Assembly: GCF_000017245.1 (NCBI RefSeq)
Contig: NC_009655.1
Location: forward strand, 124,001-188,000
Source: Actinobacillus succinogenes 130Z
GTDB taxonomy: Bacteria; Pseudomonadota; Gammaproteobacteria; Enterobacterales; Pasteurellaceae
Direction: 5' to 3'
DNA length: 64,000 bases
In this document: positions 8,580 to 17,616 of the stretch, piece by piece
Layout of the letters: each line of letters starts with the position of its first letter
Numbering within the stretch: the first letter of the stretch is position 1
Notes under the pieces: model-generated
Database searches by the model: none
What the model was told of the DNA's origin: nothing
The model's input: the letters and a program-made list of their open reading frames with translations, nothing else
Made by a program: the position numbers and the translations under genes

Positions 8580-9238
8580 AAAAATATACCCCTATATTTT
8601 CAAAATTTAAAAGTAACGATTTAAATAAATTAATCGATCAGAAAAATAAAAATCAAACCGTAAAGAAAACATCACAATATTTTCAATTTCACCCTAATTA
8701 CGGTTCGGAAAATCAATAAAATAAAACAACTAGGATTTAATAAAAATAAATACGAATATAGGACTTAATACACATTAATATAGTTCAGAAAATCCTTATC
8801 AGATCCGACCACTAAAAAATTCACCGATAAATAAGTAATTTATGATAATCATAATTAAACATTGACGATAAACAAACATCTCATAGGAATACGGTATAAT
8901 TTAATAAAAAAATGATTTCATCATTGGTCTGACATCCGAGTTATTGTTAATAAATAGCAGTATTTAACTGGGATAGCAACTTATTTCAGTCTCCGAACCC
9001 CGCTATTTACAAAAACTTACAATAAACCTAATAACAATAACAATAACAATAACAATAACAATAACAATAAAAACTAACAAAACCTTACAAAAAGTAAAGA
9101 AAAATTTAAATTAAACAAACATTAAAATACTATTTACCGAATACAAAATCCAATTCGCTTACCATATATTAAAAGTAATATTCCGCGTTTTTATCTTCAG
9201 GAAATAAAACCGTTTGCGTAATAAATCTTCATAAAAAC
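8580..9238. other. AT-rich gene-free region upstream of the polysaccharide operon
   Basis: No open frame of convincing length or composition is present on either strand. The DNA is much richer in A+T than the coding regions on both sides. It should hold the operon promoter and perhaps binding sites for a nucleoid silencer, but no single -35/-10 pair on the minus strand stands out. No JUMPstart/ops element was found. The tandem repeat at 9031-9070 lies within it. Confidence 0.6.
9031..9070. repeat. Tandem hexanucleotide repeat (ATAACA), about 6.7 copies
   Basis: ATAACA is repeated six times without error, followed by ATAA. The tract lies about 450 bases upstream of the wbpA-like start and 327 bases upstream of def. 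Short perfect tandem repeats of this kind change copy number by slipped-strand replication and are common phase-variation switches in Pasteurellaceae. No reading frame runs through this one, so any effect would be on transcription. Confidence 0.9.
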
Positions 9239-9266
9239 GACCGCACTTTTTATGCTAAGTGCGGTC
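9239..9266. terminator. Inverted uptake-signal pair, bidirectional terminator-like hairpin
   Basis: GACCGCACTT (9239-9248) and AAGTGCGGTC (9257-9266) form a perfect 10-base stem with an 8-base loop, flanked by A and T runs on both sides. It contains two facing uptake signals. Its position, between the outward-facing polysaccharide operon and def, is unusual for a terminator, because no gene is known to end here. Confidence 0.6.
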
Positions 9267-9396
9267 AAAAAAGCAACTGTTTTTACATACATTTTCGCCA
9301 AAACACAGCCGAAGGCTAATCAAAGAAATAGGAGCGGCTTAACGGAATTTCGTGTAGAATATGCCCGATTTTTTAACATTTATGGAAAGAGACTTT

Positions 9397-9912
9397 ATGG
9401 CATTATTAAACGTACTGATTTATCCTGACGAACGCCTGAAAACCGTCGCCGCCCCCGTCACCGAATTCAACGACGAACTACAGACGTTTATCGACGACAT
9501 GTTTGACACCATGTATCAGGAAGAAGGCATCGGATTAGCCGCTACGCAGGTCGACGTACACAAACGCGTGATCACCATCGACATCAGCGGTGAAAAAAAC
9601 GAACAACTGGTATTGATTAATCCCGAATTACTCGACAGCGAAGGCGAAACCGGTATCGAAGAAGGCTGCCTGTCATTACCCGGCTTTCGCGGTTTCGTCC
9701 CGCGCAAAGAAAAAATCACCGTCAAAGCCCTTAACCGCTACGGCGAAGAATTTACTTTGCATGCCGACGGTTTACTGGCAATCTGCATCCAGCATGAAAT
9801 GGATCACTTAAACGGTATCGTTTTCGCCGATTATTTATCGCCGTTAAAGCGCAATCGAATGAAAGAAAAACTAGTGAAATATCAACGACAACTGGCGAAA
9901 CAAAGAGCTTAA
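9397..9912 (+). CDS. def: Peptide deformylase
   Basis: This 171-residue metalloenzyme removes the formyl group from the N-terminal methionine of new proteins. The three family motifs are clear: GIGLAATQV (residues 44-52), EGCLSLPG with metal ligand Cys91, and QHEMDHLNG with His133, Glu134 and His137. An ATG at 9361 is in frame, but the start at 9397 (MALLNVLIYPDERL) has GGAAAGAG upstream and gives the family's normal N-terminus. In related genomes def is followed directly by fmt; here 478 bases separate them. Confidence 0.97.
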   Translation: MALLNVLIYPDERLKTVAAPVTEFNDELQTFIDDMFDTMYQEEGIGLAATQVDVHKRVITIDISGEKNEQLVLINPELLDSEGETGIEEGCLSLPGFRGFVPRKEKITVKALNRYGEEFTLHADGLLAICIQHEMDHLNGIVFADYLSPLKRNRMKEKLVKYQRQLAKQRA

Positions 9913-9917
9913 TTCCT

Positions 9918-10373
9918 CTTACTTTCTTTACTTCGCCAAAGCCTCCATACTTTTCTTTGCTTGCACAAAGAAAAGTATGCAAAAGAAAGTGCACCCCGAC
10001 TTCGGTGCTGTTCTTCGCTCGGTTGAAATTTTCTTCACGGAAAATAAGTAAACTCGCTACGCTCAAACAAACTTATTTTCCTGAAAATTTCAAGTCGCTC
10101 AGGCGCCTCAGACGGGGCCCCTCTAGCGCATTATCATAAAAAGTCGGTCAAATTTTTAATATTTTTTAATTTGTTCTAAAATAACCGATATTCAACCTGA
10201 TCCATTCCCCTTTTTGCCGTCTGAAAATGGTTAAATTTGTAGAAAATCTTGTTTGTTTGAGCGTAGCGAGTTTACAAGATTTTCGTAAAGCAAATTTCAC
10301 CATTTTCAGGAAATAAGGCAAAACGGGGGCGCCTTTCTTTGCTTACTTTCTTTGGCGAAGCAAAGAAAGTAAG
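9918..10373. mobile_element. MITE-like palindromic element between def and fmt
   Basis: The element is bounded by 24-base terminal inverted repeats, 9918-9941 and 10350-10373, which match at 23 of 24 positions. Inside are several long inverted repeats: a perfect 14-base stem (9946-9959/9966-9979), a multi-part stem at 10025-10091 and another at 10221-10309. The loops of the last two carry the same motif in opposite orientation (ACTCGCTACGCTC and GAGCGTAGCGAGT), so the whole unit is roughly palindromic. No transposase or convincing protein frame lies inside. A damaged uptake signal (AAGTCGGTC) sits near the centre at about 10141. No target-site duplication was established. It fills nearly all the def-fmt gap. 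Confidence 0.6.
9946..9979. repeat. Perfect 14-base stem hairpin in the def-fmt element
   Basis: CATACTTTTCTTTG (9946-9959) faces CAAAGAAAAGTATG (9966-9979) across a 6-base loop. It lies 33 bases after the def stop codon and could stabilise or end the def transcript, though no T run follows on the plus strand. Confidence 0.8.
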
Positions 10374-10390
10374 AGAAAAAAACGTTAATT

Positions 10391-11344
10391 ATGAAAAACC
10401 TAAACATTATCTTCGCCGGCACGCCTGATTTTGCCGCACAGCATCTGCAAGCGCTGCTTGCTTCCAACCACAATGTCATTGCGGTTTATACCCAGCCCGA
10501 TAAACCGGCGGGGCGCGGAAAAAAACTGCAAGCCAGTCCGGTTAAACAGCTGGCGCAACAGCATAACCTTCCCGTCTATCAACCAAAATCTCTGCGCAAT
10601 GAAGAAGCGCAATCGGAACTGGCGGCATTAAATGCGGACGTCATGGTGGTCGTGGCTTACGGCTTAATTCTGCCGAAAGCGGTACTTGAAGCACCGCGTT
10701 TGGGCTGCCTGAACGTGCACGGTTCGATTCTGCCCCGTTGGCGCGGTGCGGCGCCTATTCAACGGGCGATTTGGGCGGGCGATAAGCAAACCGGGGTCAC
10801 TGTCATGCAAATGAACGAAGGCTTGGATACCGGTGATATGTTGCACAAAGTTTATTGTGAAATTACCCCGCAGGAAACCTCCGCCACGCTCTATCAAAAA
10901 TTGGCGCAACTCGCACCGTCGGCATTGATTGAAGTATTGGATCACCTGGAAGACGGCAGTTTTCAACCGCAGGTACAGGACGACAGTCAAAGCTGTTACG
11001 CCGACAAACTGACCAAAGAAGAAGCAAAGCTGGATTGGACCTTGCCCGCCGCCCAGCTTGAACGCAATATTCGCGCCTTTAATCCCGCACCGACGGCATT
11101 TTTAACTTTAAACCTCAACGGTAACGAAGAGCGCATTAAAATTTATCAGGCGGATGTATTACCGCATCAGGAAAAAGCGGCGGGTACGGTATTGGCTTGC
11201 GATAAAAAAGGCGTGCAAATCGCCACTGCCGACGGCGTATTGAATATCACCCGTTTGCAACCTTCCGGTAAAAAACCGATGTCGGTGCAGGATTTTCTGA
11301 ACGGGCGGGCGGATTGGTTTCAAGCGGGAAATGTGTTGAGTTAA
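10391..11344 (+). CDS. fmt: Methionyl-tRNA formyltransferase
   Basis: This 317-residue enzyme formylates initiator Met-tRNA using 10-formyl-tetrahydrofolate. The formyltransferase domain starts MKNLNIIFAGTPDFAAQHL. The catalytic triad is at the same numbers as in E. coli: Asn108 and His110 in LNVHGSILPRWRGAAP, and Asp146 in MNEGLDTGDM. The C-terminal OB-like domain covers roughly residues 205-317. The stretch before the start is the end of the palindromic element, and the Shine-Dalgarno is weak (AAGTAAGAG 12-20 bases upstream), so the element may supply or weaken ribosome binding. Confidence 0.97.
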   Translation: MKNLNIIFAGTPDFAAQHLQALLASNHNVIAVYTQPDKPAGRGKKLQASPVKQLAQQHNLPVYQPKSLRNEEAQSELAALNADVMVVVAYGLILPKAVLEAPRLGCLNVHGSILPRWRGAAPIQRAIWAGDKQTGVTVMQMNEGLDTGDMLHKVYCEITPQETSATLYQKLAQLAPSALIEVLDHLEDGSFQPQVQDDSQSCYADKLTKEEAKLDWTLPAAQLERNIRAFNPAPTAFLTLNLNGNEERIKIYQADVLPHQEKAAGTVLACDKKGVQIATADGVLNITRLQPSGKKPMSVQDFLNGRADWFQAGNVLS

Positions 11345-11412
11345 TTCTACTGCACAGTTTGCACTCTCACCCTGTGTCCGTAACATCATCAAGTAATATT
11401 GAGTAAACCCAT

Positions 11413-12801
11413 ATGACAAAAACATCCCGAAAAACCACCGCACTTTCCGGCAAAAATAACGCCCCCAAAGGCTTAACCGGAAAAAATCTCAGCGTGCGGG
11501 CGGCGGCGGCGCAAATTATTCTGCAAGTGCTGGATCAGGGAAAATCCTTATCCGCGTTAATTCCCGAAACGCAACTAAAACTCAAGCCGCAGGATCTGCC
11601 GTTGCTGCAGGAAATCTGCTTCGGCATATGCCGTGTACTGCCGCGGTTGGAATGGATAATCCGTCTGCTGATGGACAAACCGCTGAAAGGCAAAACCCGT
11701 ATCGTGCATTGTTTACTGTTGGTGGGGCTGTATCAAATACTATACACCCGCATTCCGCAACACGCGGCGATAAACGAAACGGTGAATGCGGCGAAAGAAC
11801 TCAAATCGGACAATTTCCGCGGATTGCTTAACGGCGTGTTGCGCCGCTTTCTGCGGGAACAGGAAAGCGTGCTTGCTACGGTAGACAAACATTGGCAGAC
11901 CAACCATCCCGAATGGTTGGTGAACAAACTGAAAAAAATCTATCCGAACTGGCGCGATATTATCGACGCCAACAATCGGAAACCGCCGATGTGGTTACGG
12001 GTGAACCGAATTCACGGTTCTACGGAAAATTACCGACAGTTGCTGGCGGAAAACGACATGACGGCTTGTACCGATGAAAATCCCCATGCCCTGCGACTGG
12101 AATCGCCGATGCCGGTGCAACGCTTGCCTCGCTTTGCCGAAGGTTGGGTAACGGTACAGGATGTGCACGCTCAGTGGTCCGGCATTTTACTGGAACCGCA
12201 AAACGGCGAACTGATTCTGGACGCCTGTGCAGCGCCGGGCGGCAAAACGACACACATTCTGGAACAGGCGCCGCAAGCCAAAGTGGTGGCGGTGGATGTG
12301 GAAGAAAACCGCCTCAAACGGATTACGGAAAACCTCGCCCGCTTAAACCAGCAGGCAATCGTCATTTGCGGTGACGCCGCACGGCCCGAAACCTGGTTAG
12401 AGCAGGCGGCTCAACAGATTAGCGGACGTAAAAGTGCGGTACAATTCGACCGTATTTTACTGGACGCGCCTTGTTCCGCCAGCGGCGTGATTCGCCGTCA
12501 TCCCGATATAAAATGGTTGCGTCAGGAACAGGATATTGCTCCGTTAGTGGACATTCAGTATCAAATTCTGACCGCGCTTTGGGCGACCCTTAAACCGAAC
12601 GGCGTATTACTATATGCGACCTGTTCCGTGCTGCCCGAAGAAAACGGCCGACAAATCGCCCGTTTCTTAGCGGAACATACCGATGCGCAATTAATGCCAT
12701 TACCCTTCTCGCCGCCACAGGAAATCGGGCATCAGTTTCTGCCGACGGAAAACGGCGGCGACGGATTCTATTATGCGAAGCTGCGCAAAACGGCCCAATG
12801 A
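11413..12801 (+). CDS. rsmB: 16S rRNA m5C967 methyltransferase
   Basis: This 462-residue protein has an N-terminal NusB-like RNA-binding domain (HCLLLVGLYQILYTRIPQHAA) and a C-terminal SAM-dependent methyltransferase domain with DACAAPGGKTTHILE for SAM. The two cysteines of the m5C mechanism are in LLDAPCSASGVIRRHP and LLYATCSVLPEENG. It methylates C967 of 16S rRNA. It is about 30 residues longer at the N-terminus than the E. coli protein, and that extension contains an uptake signal (11437-11445). A later start cannot be excluded, but no clear in-frame ATG follows nearby. The def-fmt-rsmB order is conserved, but trkA, which often follows, is absent. Confidence 0.95.
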   Translation: MTKTSRKTTALSGKNNAPKGLTGKNLSVRAAAAQIILQVLDQGKSLSALIPETQLKLKPQDLPLLQEICFGICRVLPRLEWIIRLLMDKPLKGKTRIVHCLLLVGLYQILYTRIPQHAAINETVNAAKELKSDNFRGLLNGVLRRFLREQESVLATVDKHWQTNHPEWLVNKLKKIYPNWRDIIDANNRKPPMWLRVNRIHGSTENYRQLLAENDMTACTDENPHALRLESPMPVQRLPRFAEGWVTVQDVHAQWSGILLEPQNGELILDACAAPGGKTTHILEQAPQAKVVAVDVEENRLKRITENLARLNQQAIVICGDAARPETWLEQAAQQISGRKSAVQFDRILLDAPCSASGVIRRHPDIKWLRQEQDIAPLVDIQYQILTALWATLKPNGVLLYATCSVLPEENGRQIARFLAEHTDAQLMPLPFSPPQEIGHQFLPTENGGDGFYYAKLRKTAQ

Positions 12802-12826
12802 ATTAACTGATTTTTAGATAATATTT

Positions 12827-12855
12827 AAAAGCCTGATACATTTCAGGCTTTTTTA
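12827..12855 (+). terminator. Rho-independent terminator after rsmB
   Basis: AAGCCTGA (12829-12836) pairs with TCAGGCTT (12843-12850) across a 6-base loop, followed by a T run. It lies 25 bases after the rsmB stop and separates the operon from the OPT transporter gene. Confidence 0.85.
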
Positions 12856-12956
12856 TATAAGAAAAATAATATTTCACCACATTTTTATAGGATCTTCGTG
12901 CCAATTTTTCGAAGTTCGTCTATACTCGGAAACCTTTCAATCAAGGAAATATATTT

Positions 12957-14969
12957 ATGAACCAACCAACATTAAAAGAACTCACCTTCCGAGGTATGTT
13001 GTTGGGTGCGCTGATTACGGTGGTTTTCACCGCATCCAACGTTTATTTAGGGCTGAAAGTCGGCTTGACGTTTGCTTCATCCATCCCCGCCGCGGTAATT
13101 TCTATGGCGGTATTAAAATTTTTCAAGGGTTCGAATATTCTTGAAAACAACATGGTGCAAACGCAAGCGTCCTCGGCCGGAACTCAATCTTCCGTCATTT
13201 TCGTATTGCCTGCAATGCTGATGATGGGATACTGGCAGGGATTTCCGTTTTGGCAAACTCTATTGGTTTGTATGGCGGGCGGGATTTTAGGCGTGATTTT
13301 TACCGTGCCGTTACGACATGTCATGGTGGTAAAAAGCGACCTGCCTTATCCCGAAGGTGTCGCCGCCGCAGAGATTCTGAAAGCCGGTAACGACGACAGC
13401 CATAACGGTGAAAGCGAAAGCGGTATCAAGGAAATCGCCGCCGGCGGGCTATTGGCGGCAATCGTGGGATTCTGTACCAACGGTTTGCGCGTGATCGCCG
13501 ATGGCGCCAGCTTATGGTTCAAAGGCGGCAATGCCGTTTTCCAGGTACCGATGGGGTTTTCTTTCGCCTTGCTCGGTGCCGGTTATTTGGTGGGCATGAT
13601 AGGCGGTATCGCAATTTTACTGGGTATTTTCTTCGCTTGGGGTGTCGCCGTACCCTATTTCACGGCGGCTGATCCTATGCCGGCGGATGCGGAAATGATC
13701 GGTTATGCCATGAATATCTGGAAAACCAAAGTCCGCTTTATCGGCGTGGGAACCATCGGTATCGCCGCAATCTGGACATTACTGATTTTACTAAAACCGA
13801 TGTTGCAAGGTATGAGCCAATCCTTCCGTGCATTGGGTGATAAAAACCTGCAAAAATCCGACCGCACTTCACAAGACTTATCGCCTAAAGCGATGGTCCT
13901 CATCACCTTGGTAAGCGTTGCGTTAATCGTATTCGCCATGTATAACTTTGTGCACCCCGTATCTCTTTCTGCGGAAGCGGCATTGCTGCTGATTGCGGTC
14001 TGTACCGCCCTTGCCGTCGTCATCGGTTTCTTCGTCGCCGCCGCCTGCGGTTACATGGCGGGATTAGTGGGGTCGTCTTCCAGCCCGATTTCCGGTATCG
14101 GAATTATCTCCGTAGTCATCACCGCTATCGTACTGATGGCGATCGGTAACAGTCTCGGTTTAACCGCACACCAGGATGGACAACGTTTCTTAACCGCGTT
14201 AACTATTTTCACCGGTTCAATCGTGATGACGACCGCCGCGATTTCCAACGATAACCTGCAGGACTTGAAAACCGGCCAGTTAGTACAGGCAACACCTTGG
14301 CGTCAACAGGTCGCCTTAATCATCGGTTGTATCGTGGGAGCGTTCGTCATCGCACCGGTGCTCGAAATTCTGTTCAATGCATACGGTTTCAGCGGTGCCA
14401 TGCCGCGCGAAGGCATGGATGCGACACAGGCGTTGTCTGCGCCGCAAGCCACATTAATGATGACTATCGCCAACGGTATTTTCTCCCATAATCTGGAATG
14501 GTCGTATATTTTCACCGGTATTGCACTGGGCATTGCATTAATTATTGTGGACGCGTTGCTGAAAAAATCCAGCGACGGGCGCCTTGCACTGCCGGTACTT
14601 GCCGTAGGCATGGGCATTTATCTGCCGCCGGTAGTGAATGCGCCGATTATCGTGGGCGCCGCGCTGGCTTGGTTCATCAATCGCCACATTGAAAACCACG
14701 CCGAACGCCACGGCAAAAACGTGCATGAGATAAAGAAAAAAGCGGATCGCTACGGCACATTGTTTGCCGCCGGTTTAATCGTGGGCGAGAGCTTAATCGG
14801 CGTCTTACTTGCCTTCATTATCGCAGGCTCCGTCACCTCCGGCGGTTCCGACGCCCCATTGGCTCTAGCTTTGAACGACTGGGATACTGTCGGTCAAGTA
14901 TTAGGTTTAATCGTATTCGTCGCCGGCATCGGCATCTACGCCCTCCGGGTGTTACGGGCTAAGCGTTAA
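12957..14969 (+). CDS. OPT-family oligopeptide transporter
   Basis: This 670-residue polytopic membrane protein has the family's start pattern (ELTFRGMLLGALITVVFTASN, then VYLGLKVGLTFASSIPAAVI). Blocks such as ACGYMAGLVGSSSSPISGIGI and ISNDNLQDLKTGQLV match bacterial OPT proteins. It likely imports small peptides (or metal chelates, as in the YSL branch) with protons across the cytoplasmic membrane. AAGGAAATATATTT precedes the start, and a possible -10 TATACT is at 12921-12926. It is transcribed alone, bounded by terminators on both sides. Confidence 0.9.
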   Translation: MNQPTLKELTFRGMLLGALITVVFTASNVYLGLKVGLTFASSIPAAVISMAVLKFFKGSNILENNMVQTQASSAGTQSSVIFVLPAMLMMGYWQGFPFWQTLLVCMAGGILGVIFTVPLRHVMVVKSDLPYPEGVAAAEILKAGNDDSHNGESESGIKEIAAGGLLAAIVGFCTNGLRVIADGASLWFKGGNAVFQVPMGFSFALLGAGYLVGMIGGIAILLGIFFAWGVAVPYFTAADPMPADAEMIGYAMNIWKTKVRFIGVGTIGIAAIWTLLILLKPMLQGMSQSFRALGDKNLQKSDRTSQDLSPKAMVLITLVSVALIVFAMYNFVHPVSLSAEAALLLIAVCTALAVVIGFFVAAACGYMAGLVGSSSSPISGIGIISVVITAIVLMAIGNSLGLTAHQDGQRFLTALTIFTGSIVMTTAAISNDNLQDLKTGQLVQATPWRQQVALIIGCIVGAFVIAPVLEILFNAYGFSGAMPREGMDATQALSAPQATLMMTIANGIFSHNLEWSYIFTGIALGIALIIVDALLKKSSDGRLALPVLAVGMGIYLPPVVNAPIIVGAALAWFINRHIENHAERHGKNVHEIKKKADRYGTLFAAGLIVGESLIGVLLAFIIAGSVTSGGSDAPLALALNDWDTVGQVLGLIVFVAGIGIYALRVLRAKR

Positions 14970-14990
14970 ATACGCTCTACCCGATAACAA

Positions 14991-15029
14991 AATACAATCT
15001 GCACTTAAGTTTAAGGTGCAGATTGTATT
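14991..15029. terminator. Long bidirectional terminator hairpin
   Basis: AATACAATCTGCAC (14991-15004) pairs perfectly with GTGCAGATTGTATT (15016-15029) across an 11-base loop. It lies between the convergent OPT transporter gene and the hydrolase/membrane gene and can serve both strands. Confidence 0.75.
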
Positions 15030-15094
15030 TATTGTCCCTATAGTTTTGAAATATAATCTTAAGTACTAAGAAAACGAAAAATCTTACTGATTTC

Positions 15095-16891
15095 CTACCC
15101 TAAAAAACGTCCTATCACTTGTCCGCCGACGATAATCCATGCCATAAGCATCGACGTAAGAAAGACACCTAAATAAACATAACCTGTTTTCAGATAACAC
15201 CAATGATTTAAGAAGATGAATACGATAAATTGCGGAATAATCACCGCTAACATCATCATCCAACGTCCTCCGAACTGTGGCAAACCAACAATATCGAATC
15301 CCGGACCAATTTGCATGAAATCCGGTACGAAATGAAATAACCATAACAAAATTAAACCTGATACGGCAAAGAAATTGGTTTTTACCGTCCAGCTTAACAG
15401 CGTTATTGCAAAACTTTCCGCTTGTTTCATTCTCATTTGAACTGTCGCGATTAAACCGTTAAATGAAAAGAAGAACAGTAAAATCAATAGCCAATATACA
15501 GGGAATAACATAAAACGTTCTGCCGTTAACGGTTTGAGTAACGGCCATAGAAAACGTAATTCTACTCCCCAGAATGTATGTACAAAACTTGTGATGCCAT
15601 ATAAATAGATAATTAAAATTACTGCCAAAATAAAGTGACGAATAACGATCTGTGGTGTTGTTACACCTTGATTATTAGTCAACACACCGAATTCTCGCAA
15701 AGAAACTTTCGTATTACGTTTCCAAAGTAAGAAGAATAAATAGTTTATCATTGCGCTCACGACAAGCCACAAAATAATCCCATTCCCCATTTCTAAAGGC
15801 ATAAATGGAATTATCGAAGCAATAGGCTCATTGGCTCCGCCCCATTGTGTAAATAACGGATATAAAATCATCGTCATAACAACATTCACTAATGCAAATG
15901 CCCACCATTTTCCTTGGGAAAGCGCGGTTAATTTTGACGGAGTTTGTGTCACTGCACAAAAATAAGAATTGCGTAATAAACCATTTGCTAAAAATAATGC
16001 GGAAACTAATGCACTAAATAATGCAAATAAACCTGCAAATTCTTTATACCAATAAGTTTGTCGATCCGGATCAATCCAATCAGCATCTTGAACACCGTTT
16101 TGCAGGGTTTGATTGAACCATAAAATCGCTTCTTTATTCGTCTGCTCCGCTATCATCACGCCTAAATGGGTGCCGTTCACCAATGCCGCGCGACGTGCGG
16201 AACCATCCGCAAAATCACCGTAAGTATGATTCCACTGCAGTTGCCCGTTTATCGGCAGATTAAAAGCTTTTAAACGCGCTTCATTTTTCACTAATTCTTT
16301 CACAGGGAAAGATTTTTCACGATAACCGCCAATTTCTTCATACAAGCCTTGTGTAACCAAATAGTTATGTAAACTCGGATCACCGCCGTTACTGCTTTGA
16401 CCGTTAACGGCTTTATGATCCGGATTAAGTTTCGCCACTCCGATCGCATTTAACGCACCGGTAGAATGCCCGAAAATACCAAGACGTTCCTTATCCACGA
16501 AAGGCAAAGATTTTAAATATTGATAACCGTTATTGGCTCCGCTCATATTTTTATTCGCAGCGGGCAAAGCGGTAGAATAACCATGACCGAAATGATCAAT
16601 CGCTAACACGACAAAACCGCGTTTTGCCAACTCCAAGGCTCCGAAAGTATTCGTCGCCTCTTTATCGCTCTGATAACCATGTAACGCCAATAACCCGGGT
16701 TTTGGCGTGTCTTTTATCGCTGAAATGGGACGATAAAGTTTCGCCACCATGGGGTGATTTTCTTCTGTGATAAAACTCACCGTATAAACATCAATCCGCC
16801 CAAAATCACGCTCAATTTGATGGGCAAAATAAGCGCCGACAAAACTAAAAATGAGAAAAACAATTGCCCGGAAGCTATTTCTTTTCATCAT
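15095..16891 (-). CDS. Alpha/beta hydrolase fused to a C-terminal multi-membrane domain
   Basis: This 598-residue protein has one N-terminal membrane segment (about 8-22), then an alpha/beta hydrolase domain with HGYQSDKEA (oxyanion region), AIDHFGHG and the nucleophile elbow GHSTG (Ser143). About seven or eight membrane segments follow from about residue 285. Such hydrolase-plus-membrane fusions are found in both bacterial groups, but I do not know a function for this one. The hydrolase domain may face the periplasm. It is the last gene of a minus-strand set after a cyclase-family gene and a secreted esterase, downstream of the threonate operon. The DNA is clearly AT-richer than neighbouring genes. 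Confidence 0.75.
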   Translation of the reverse strand: MMKRNSFRAIVFLIFSFVGAYFAHQIERDFGRIDVYTVSFITEENHPMVAKLYRPISAIKDTPKPGLLALHGYQSDKEATNTFGALELAKRGFVVLAIDHFGHGYSTALPAANKNMSGANNGYQYLKSLPFVDKERLGIFGHSTGALNAIGVAKLNPDHKAVNGQSSNGGDPSLHNYLVTQGLYEEIGGYREKSFPVKELVKNEARLKAFNLPINGQLQWNHTYGDFADGSARRAALVNGTHLGVMIAEQTNKEAILWFNQTLQNGVQDADWIDPDRQTYWYKEFAGLFALFSALVSALFLANGLLRNSYFCAVTQTPSKLTALSQGKWWAFALVNVVMTMILYPLFTQWGGANEPIASIIPFMPLEMGNGIILWLVVSAMINYLFFLLWKRNTKVSLREFGVLTNNQGVTTPQIVIRHFILAVILIIYLYGITSFVHTFWGVELRFLWPLLKPLTAERFMLFPVYWLLILLFFFSFNGLIATVQMRMKQAESFAITLLSWTVKTNFFAVSGLILLWLFHFVPDFMQIGPGFDIVGLPQFGGRWMMMLAVIIPQFIVFIFLNHWCYLKTGYVYLGVFLTSMLMAWIIVGGQVIGRFLG

Positions 16892-16918
16892 GAAAATTCC
16901 TCAGAATTTAACCGCACT

Positions 16919-17605
16919 TTATTCTAATTCCACAATACACGTCACTTGACTCGAATCTAAGCCGGTAATACGTAACGGCGCATTAATAAATTGTTTAATT
17001 TTTGCTCCTTTCGGCAATTCAGCAAGATGCATATCTTCAATTACTGTCGTGAAACGCCCTGTGTGATAACCCAAAATTGCCTGATGACAATTTTTCGGAT
17101 TTTCCGTATCAGGAATACGCGAAGATGGCGAACCGATAGATAAAAAGTCGATACCCACCCCTTTAAGATTTGGGAAATTATCAGATAAATATTGTCCTGC
17201 AGTTACCGCAATATACGGACCTTCATTTTGGTAAATGAGCGGATTTTCCGTTCTGTATTTTTCAAAACCCGTACGCAAAAAGGCAAAAGACACCTTTGCC
17301 AAAATATCAGCGTAAGATTCTAAATCTTCTCTAGTAATACCTTCCGCTTCACCTTTTGGAATGTCTAGTAAGGCAATATCTTTGTGGCAGAAATATTCCA
17401 TCGCTAATTCGTTAATGCTCAACCCCTCTTTCACAAAATGACGAGGTGCGTCCATATGTGTACCGCAATGATTAGGCAATTTAGTGATAAAACTACTAAA
17501 TGGCGTTTCTTCACTCACATCCGTACAGCGTACTACTTCGACCATTGGTTCACCCGGCCAAGCTAAATCATTCGGATCTAATTTATGTGATAAATATATA
17601 AACAT
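16919..17605 (-). CDS. Cyclase / kynurenine-formamidase-like metal hydrolase
   Basis: This 228-residue member of the cyclase family (PF04199) carries the metal-binding signature HCGTHMDAPRHF near residues 51-62. Members hydrolyse amides or lactones such as N-formylkynurenine and isatin. An upstream in-frame ATG (17644) would overlap the esterase gene; the start at 17605 (MFIYLSHKLDPNDL) has AAGGAGA seven bases before it and is preferred. No tryptophan-degradation genes are nearby. Its place behind the threonate operon suggests a lactone or ester substrate, but that is a guess. Confidence 0.8.
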   Translation of the reverse strand: MFIYLSHKLDPNDLAWPGEPMVEVVRCTDVSEETPFSSFITKLPNHCGTHMDAPRHFVKEGLSINELAMEYFCHKDIALLDIPKGEAEGITREDLESYADILAKVSFAFLRTGFEKYRTENPLIYQNEGPYIAVTAGQYLSDNFPNLKGVGIDFLSIGSPSSRIPDTENPKNCHQAILGYHTGRFTTVIEDMHLAELPKGAKIKQFINAPLRITGLDSSQVTCIVELE

Positions 17606-17616
17606 AATTAATCTCC

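Noticed and set aside
8820..8870. Fur-box-like GATAATCATAATT in the AT-rich region
   Set aside because: Only about one half of the 19-base palindrome matches, and AT-rich DNA gives such matches easily.
9752..10139. Open frames crossing the def end and the palindromic element on both strands
   Set aside because: They overlap def or consist of hairpin sequence, with low-complexity translation and no start signals.
10216..10225. GCCGTCTGAA, identical to the Neisseria 10-base DNA uptake sequence
   Set aside because: A 10-base match is expected by chance about once in eight windows of this size, the site is part of the element's own inverted arms (CAGACGG at 10109-10115), and no second copy was noticed.
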